A stretch of DNA of 64,000 nt from Ziziphus jujuba (lineage: Eukaryota > Streptophyta > Magnoliopsida > Rosales > Rhamnaceae), in NCBI RefSeq assembly GCF_031755915.1, contig NC_083387.1, forward strand, positions 20,295,001 through 20,359,000. Reading direction: 5' to 3'. Position 1 is the first letter of the stretch. Every line of letters begins with the position of its first letter. Positions 58,830 through 64,000 of the stretch are shown here, one piece after another. A program made the translations under genes and the position numbers. The notes beneath the pieces are model-generated. The model was not told the origin of the DNA and searched no databases. It was given only the letters and a program-made list of their open reading frames with translations.

Positions 58830-59793
58830 AACCCTAACATTTCTTTTCGACACATGTTCTTTTCATAGTGGAATTTTATGTGCAAAGCAATATTTTTCAT
58901 ATTTTCCTTAACATCCTTAAAGTTCATAATCCTCATAGAATGTTGCAATCTAGTGATCCCCTAAGTTTTCGTACTGCTTCCTTTCTTTTTTCCTTTTCAA
59001 GCTTATAGTCACATGACTTCAGCTTACACCCTACATTTTATTATCACCACCAGATTTCCCTTTACCAGAATTAGGATCAACAATTATTCTAAATGAATGA
59101 ACAAAATTGGTCACATCATGAAACACCTTTTTGCTAGCATTAGCCTCATCTTCCATAACACCAAAAGTATTAGATAGCACATAAGCATTATTTAGCAAAT
59201 TATCACCTTTCTCACCAACATGGTTGTCATCAATAACCTCACTAATTCAAGCACATCAAAAGCATTCATATTCAACCTTTGAAAATTCCCATCTTTGGGA
59301 AAACCCTTCGCCATTTATCTATTAAATTTCATTTTTTTATTTTGATCCAAAATTCATGGTTCAAAAGGACCATCATTATTTTCCTTTCCAATATTATGCT
59401 TACCATTATCACTAGTAGAAGTATTCCAAATATCATCATCCTTGACTCCCTCATTTTCGACCTTATCACATTTAATATCTTTGTGACCAATACATAGTGA
59501 AAGAAAATTGTGCCCAAACCCTCATATTCTACACTATGAACTCTTCCCCTAATTACAATTTTCAGTACCAAGGGCTTGGAAACATCCATTTCAACACACA
59601 ACATTGCAAATATACCCCGATTAGCCATTTTTGAAATCTTATCAATTTTCAAAGTCCTTTTTAACATGTTCCCAATATGAACTTGCGTAATATTCAAAAG
59701 GAAGGTAAAGCAATCTTATCCAAATCGCCATACGCTTAATTTGATTAATAAAAGGATCAAATTTTGGCTTCCAAAGTTGGACTGATAGGTAAT
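58830..59793 (-). pseudogene. L1 ORF1, DUF4283 part (old L1)
   Basis: Minus-strand fragments LSVQLWKPKFDPFINQIKRM and IWIRLLYLPFEYYASSYW (59793-59660), then MLCVEMDVSKPLVLKIVIRG and VEYEGLGTIFFHY (59600-59510). This is the DUF4283 domain and the start of the following zinc-knuckle region; the knuckle itself is in a shifted frame and lost. The N-terminal part is displaced by the CACTA element at 59794. Confidence 0.75.
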
Positions 59794-60206
59794 CACTACT
59801 AGAATCGCATTGATAAATGACGCAATTAATGCGTCGCACAAAATAAAAGACCGACGTATTACGCTGCATCGCCTAATGTCCTGTCGCTAAATCCATAAGA
59901 CAACACGCGATGCATTAATAGAGTCGCCTATTTTAAAGTTTTTAGCGATGCATTTATCAAATGGGCCAGATTTTCGATTAGATTTTTAGCAATGCACTTT
60001 TAGTGATGCATTTGTCAAATGCATCAAATTTTCAATAACATTTTTAGCGACGCATTTATAAAACGCATCAAATTTTTCTTCAGATTTTTAGTGATGCTTT
60101 CAACTATGCATCAAATGACTATTTTTTAAAGCATCACTAAATATATGTGTTGCTAAAAATAGCTAATGAAAGGAGACTCTTCGTGAAACGTCGCTAAATG
60201 TTGAAA

Positions 60207-60240
60207 AACAACGTCGCTAAATATATTAGGCGACGTTGTT
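60207..60240. repeat. Perfect 11-bp hairpin in the CACTA subterminal region
   Basis: AACAACGTCGC (60207-60217) and GCGACGTTGTT (60230-60240) are exact inverted repeats with a 12-base loop. Made of two facing subterminal repeats, where the transposase would bind. Confidence 0.85.
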
Positions 60241-60839
60241 TGTTTTAATGCGTTGCTCTTTGTTTTTGTTCTTTTAAATTGGCTTTTTTTAATTTTGGTG
60301 AAAATTGATTAAAATAGTAAAAATATAAAAATAATTCAAATACAAAAAAACTATAACTAGCTTAATCCAAAATAATTAGAATACAATAATTTAAAATAAA
60401 TATTTTTTCATAACAAAATAATTATCAAATAAATTAAATATTTTCTCATTGACATATTTTTACATAATTTGGTAAACTATTGTATGTGCAAAAGCAAATT
60501 CAATATTGATTAAACTTCCATGCACTCATTGAGATGGAAGTTGACATCCTCTTGCTGACGATATTACACCCTCATAGTGTATATGGAAAAATTAAAAAAT
60601 TTATTAACACTTATGCAAAATAAATAAATATTAATCAGTATTATATTTGTAATTTAGTAAATGAAAATTAAAAGAATATTACCATTATTCTTAAGATTCG
60701 GTGAGACACATTTCTTCTAATTAAAAGTGGAAAACATATAATGAAGGGGATCAAAAAAATAATTAAATGAATAATAATAAATGTCATAAATATTACTTGA
60801 AACATAAGTTAATAAATATACGTACTAATTTATTTAGAA

Positions 60840-61090
60840 GATATTGTTTATCCATATCCTCTCACAGTCATTACAAATATAGCCACTCTCACATTCATCC
60901 TCATTATCATTTTCATCGACACTTAGCAACTATATGACGAATGGATAGTGAGCCATCATAGTATCTCCCAGGACATCTTCTTCAACAAAAGTACGATGTT
61001 ATAGTGAAGTTAAAACAACAGACCATCTCGAATCAAGTTGATCTTCAACATAAAATACTTGTTGAACTTTAGTAAAACAATGTCAAGTAA
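60840..61090 (-). pseudogene. CACTA DUF4216-like C-terminal fragment
   Basis: Minus-strand frame gives QQVFYVEDQLDSRWSVVL (about 61062-61009), the phrase typical of DUF4216 in CACTA transposase-associated proteins, then a stop, then an acidic tail DENDNEDECE (about 60925-60895). Two stops. Shows that the element descends from a coding CACTA. A 148-codon frame (61456-61010) overlapping it in another phase is low-complexity and mostly a shadow. Confidence 0.65.
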
Positions 61091-62600
61091 TATCACAAAC
61101 AAAATATCTACAAAAGCAAGATTAAGAAAACCCAACAAACCTAACCTGCGGTTAAAATGAAAAAAAAAAAAAAAATCCAACCCACCACATGTCTCCACCA
61201 ACCACAAATAAAAAAGAAACTCACATAAATGATGGAGACAAAAAGAAGAAACCCAGCTAATCACAAGGGCAACACAGAGAAACCCAGCTTTCCGACGGCA
61301 ATATAGGCAAATGAAAAATGAAACCCGAAATATCCCACTCTTTAAGTCTCTCTTAGATTGCTTCCAAATCGAATATCTATTAGATAGTGTACTTGATGTA
61401 GTTTTACAAAAGAAAATGGATTCAAAGGCACGCATAAAAATTTTAAAACGCACCAAAAATTTTCAGAAAATGGCAAAAAGGCGACCCTTTTGAAGATTCT
61501 TTTTTTTAAATTAAGAGAACAGGCAACACATTTACGTCTTAAAATGTCTTCTGTTCCATCAATGTCATTTATTTATTTTAATTAGTTTTTTATTCTTCAT
61601 CTAAAAATAAATACTTAAAATATTTCTTATATATGTGGAACAAAATTACCAAAGTAGGAGTTTAATTATTTTGCTTTCCACGTACAATTTATTTACTTTA
61701 AAATCTTGTAAATTTCATTTTTTTTAAAAAAAGGGAATAAGCGACGCATTTACAACAAACAGCGTCACCTATTTTAAGTTTGATGAAACAGGCGACCCAT
61801 AAAAAGCAAAAAGAGTCAGCAGATACTTTTCATTTTTTCCTTTTTTAATAGTTATTAATTTGTTTTTGAAGTACAGTTTATTTGCTTTTAAAATTGTAAG
61901 TATTAAAATATTTTTTTTAATTGAGAGAACAAGCGATGCATTTTCTTCAAGAAGGGTCGCCTGTTCTTGAATTGTTAGATCAAGCAACACATTATGGTCA
62001 AAAAGCGTCGCCTATTTCAATTTTTAAATTTCTTTATAATCTTTAAATAGTTTTTTAATTGTTCATCTATAAATATATTCATGTAGCAATCCAATGAGCA
62101 TAAATTCCATTGATCTGAAAATAGAAAATAGTTTTGTCAATGCTTTTCTCAATTTTTCACATATATGTGTATAGACGAAACACAAAATATCTCAAGACCT
62201 ATTTTGAGATAGGGTACCAAATATAGAATTCTAATTTAACAACCATTTATTGACCAAATTATCTACATAAGTATGTTAAATGAGCTTAACTTTCATGTGT
62301 TTGTATTCAATGATAGCTTACTTGTTTTTAAAAATTGAAAGTCTAATAAATTGTTTTTTTTTTTAAATTAAAAAACTTAAAGGAACAGGCGATGCAATTC
62401 CATGTTTTATTTTATTTTTTTATCTTTAACTAGTTTTTTTGATTGCTCATCTACAAATTAAAAAAAAGAAAAGCATATTTGCAAAATTAAAAAGATGACT
62501 AAAAACAACTTTCAAATTAAAAAAAAGGTAAAATTTGGTTGTGTGAAAAGGCAACGTATTTGTTGGAAAATGCATCACCTTTTCATCTATTTGGCGACTC
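61091..62600. other. CACTA interior and distal subterminal repeats
   Basis: AT-rich with recurrent GCGACGCATTT or AGGCGACSCAT units on alternating strands at about 61515, 61741, 61787, 61930, 61985, 62000, 62388 and 62551. No further transposase domain seen. Confidence 0.65.
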
Positions 62601-62615
62601 TTTGTTAAAATAATG

Positions 62616-64000
62616 TGTAACACCCCGTCCCAAATCGCACCGGAATCCGTGCACGTTGACCGAGGTTGACCGTTGACCGAAGGGGGTTAAAAGTTGACTT
62701 TTTGACTCGGTGAGAATTTTGAGTTGACTAGGGTACCGTGGCGAAGTGCACGATGCCACGAGTTCGTAGACTGGTAGCACGTCGAAAATGGAGCTACGGT
62801 TTGAAAGTTATGGACGAAACAAGTTGCGGTCCAAACTGTCCAAGGGGTGCCGGAGTTGACTTTTTGTTTATGGGGAATTGAGCTTTGACTCATGCATGGT
62901 TGTGAAGTGCTCGTCGATACGAGTTCATAGACTAGCGGCACGCTTAAATCGGACATCCGGTTAAAAAGTTATGGACGTTTGAAGTTTACCGGATACCGTA
63001 TTATTTTAATGTTTTTGGGTCGTGAACAGTGAAATGCCACGTGTCAGCTTCTGAGTGGTCCACGTGGCATGAACAGTGTCACGCAGGGTTTTAATTTTGA
63101 AAAACTCTCGGGGAAGAGAGAGAAAGAGAGAGAAGAGAGAGAAAGAGAGAGAGAGGACCCGCCGGCCGCCGGTCATTTTCACGTTTTTCCGGCCTAGTTA
63201 CTGTACACACGCCGGCCAGCCAGATTGCCCACCTCATTTCCGGCAAAACCTCCAAATTTCACGGCGAACGGCCGCCGGACGCGCCCGGATCGGACGTTCG
63301 AAGTTTGGCGGCGATTTTTCCCCCTCCACCGCCGGCCACCGCGAATCGGCACTATTCCGGCCGATATACAGTACACGCGCCATACACCCATCATCCTCTC
63401 CTCAAGTCCGGCCTACCCACCAAAAATCACGGCCATCGGACCACCGACGCGCCGGGATCGGAGCGTTTTCCGGCGAGGGGTCGAAAATCTTCAAACGGTG
63501 ATTTCTCCGCCGTCCAACCTCCGTTTTGCTCACCGTCGGTCCCGTTGGATTGCTCTCCTCACGATCTACAAATCTGCAAAATTTCACAGCAAACGGCCAC
63601 CGTCGGAAATTACTGTTCCGGCGACGGTTGCCGGTGACGTGGCGGCCCGCCGGAAATTACTGTTCCGGCGAGTACCCCGAAAATTCCGGCCAGCTCCAGT
63701 CTGCAGTGTTCGACCTCCTGAACCCAAATCCGACTTCCGTTTCCACCAATTCGCGACGGTTTGGGAGAATTGCGGAGCCGAAACCCGAAAAGCTTCCCGA
63801 TAAAATTCCGACCCCGTCGGGTACGATCATCGGAAATTAAGACCGGATCTGTGATTAGCATCACTCGAGCTTCGATTCGGTATATAACTCGTAAATTCTA
63901 GATATCGTTTGTGTTTTGACCCCCCGGGTACCGGGTATTATTTACCCGATTAAAATATTAATTTATTTGACTGTCTGTGAATTTTGTTCTAGGAGCACTG
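62616..64000 (+). mobile_element. LTR F (TGTAACACCCCGTCCC), plus strand, young, truncated by window end
   Basis: Starts TGTAACACCCCGTCCCAAAT at 62616 inside the CACTA element. Head block with repeated GTTGACC/GTTGACT, ACGTGTCAGC and CCACGTGGCAT boxes (about 63038-63068), GA tract (63105-63158), then a GC- and CpG-rich leader-like block (63160-63850) and a TATATAA box (63881-63887). Far fewer C-to-T changes than A-E: the CpGs of the head are intact. End not seen. Open frames 63076-63864 on both strands result from high GC, not from genes. Confidence 0.78.
63160..63850 (+). promoter_or_regulatory. CpG-rich block of LTR F
   Basis: Dense CCGGCGG/CGCCGG sequence in an otherwise AT-rich window. 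A 21-bp unit CGGAAATTACTGTTCCGGCG is repeated at 63604-63624 and 63651-63671. The matching blocks in A (7630-8040) and C (35170-35530) are CpG-depleted. Its role, perhaps the transcribed part of the LTR, is inference. Confidence 0.5.

Larger units (their letters stand above)
51240..59793 (-). mobile_element. Old L1-type LINE, antisense, split by two insertions and cut by a CACTA element
   Basis: On the minus strand: ORF1 DUF4283 (59793 to about 58830), endonuclease (about 58660-57900), reverse transcriptase (about 57560-56020), interruption by LTR E (about 56019-53600), continuation with zf-RVT (53590-53378 and 52479-52008, split by the MULE-like element 53367-52490), and RNase H (about 51990-51290), ending in an A/T-rich tail near 51240. 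Read across both insertions the ORF2 order is continuous, which confirms both boundaries. More decayed than the L1 at 23710-29350. The 5' end beyond 59793 was displaced by the CACTA insertion. Confidence 0.82.
59794..62615. mobile_element. CACTA (En/Spm-type) element, left end and interior
   Basis: Starts CACTACTAGAATCGC at 59794, the diagnostic terminus, with AAT before it as the likely 3-bp duplication. Subterminal repeats follow: TTTAGCGACGCATTT and AACGTCGCTAAAT variants between 59820 and 60240, and GGCGACGCATTT-type units again at 61515-62590. A DUF4216-like coding piece lies at 60840-61090. The right terminus is not in the window: at 62616 LTR F interrupts. It was inserted in the old L1. 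Confidence 0.85.

Noticed and set aside
60207..60240. microRNA-like hairpin
   Set aside because: An 11-bp stem is too short; it is two facing CACTA subterminal repeats.
63076..63864. Overlapping open frames of 60-190 codons on both strands in the GC-rich block
   Set aside because: They occur in all frames because stops are rare in CpG-rich DNA; no domain, and the block is the conserved noncoding part of LTR F.

Overview
This window looks like plant nuclear DNA, most likely a eudicot. It is AT-rich and built almost entirely from transposable elements inserted into one another. I found no intact host gene, no tRNA or rRNA, and no CRISPR array. Several elements belong to plant-restricted lineages: a CRM-type chromovirus whose CR motif is coded inside its LTR, Athila-type gag elements, L1 LINEs with a DUF4283 ORF1, a CACTA element with a DUF4216 piece, and a Caulimoviridae-type endogenous pararetrovirus (EPRV). 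Four CRM insertions in 64 kb suggest a pericentromeric position; this is inference.

Layout. 1-19362 is a minus-strand long LTR ('B', starting TGTAACACCCC when read on the minus strand). It is split by a second complete LTR of the same family ('A', 903-8540, target duplication CTGAT), by a solo CRM LTR (8865-9992, target duplication TATCC) and by a full-length CRM element (10322-18177). LTR A itself holds a 3.7 kb broken pararetrovirus (about 3390-7080). 19363-22641 is an antisense Athila 5' end (gag piece, decayed primer binding site, LTR), with another solo CRM LTR (20495-21594) in its LTR. 22642-34569 is a plus-strand gag-protease Athila derivative ('copy 1') carrying an L1 (23710 to about 29350, minus), a third solo CRM LTR (29638-30771, target duplication GGACA) and a small MITE-like insertion (about 33348-33712). 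34575-38286 is solo LTR 'C'. 38292 to about 48640 is a second, inverted Athila derivative ('copy 2') whose LTR is split by LTR 'D' (45264-48104). About 48642-49116 is an L1 tail. 49117-51239 is unassigned. 51240-59793 is an old minus-strand L1 split by a long-TIR MULE-like element (52490-53367, 10-bp target duplication) and by LTR 'E' (about 53600-56019). A CACTA element starts at 59794 and is cut at 62616 by LTR 'F', which is CpG-rich, looks young and runs off the window.

How it fits together. Nesting gives an order of events. On the left: Athila copy 1, then Athila copy 3, then LTR B, then LTR A and the CRM insertions, then the pararetrovirus inside A. On the right: L1, then CACTA, then LTR F. 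Every coding region I could read carries stops, frameshifts or lost catalytic residues. Most of the differences I checked are C/T or G/A changes, as expected for methylated, silenced repeats. The most unusual items are the gag-protease-only Athila pair (copy 1 has an extra protease-like block that copy 2 lacks), the CRM LTRs whose 5' coding part is conserved while their U3 differs, and the promoter-bearing pararetrovirus without reverse transcriptase. Boundaries marked 'about' were read by eye and may be off by tens of bases.
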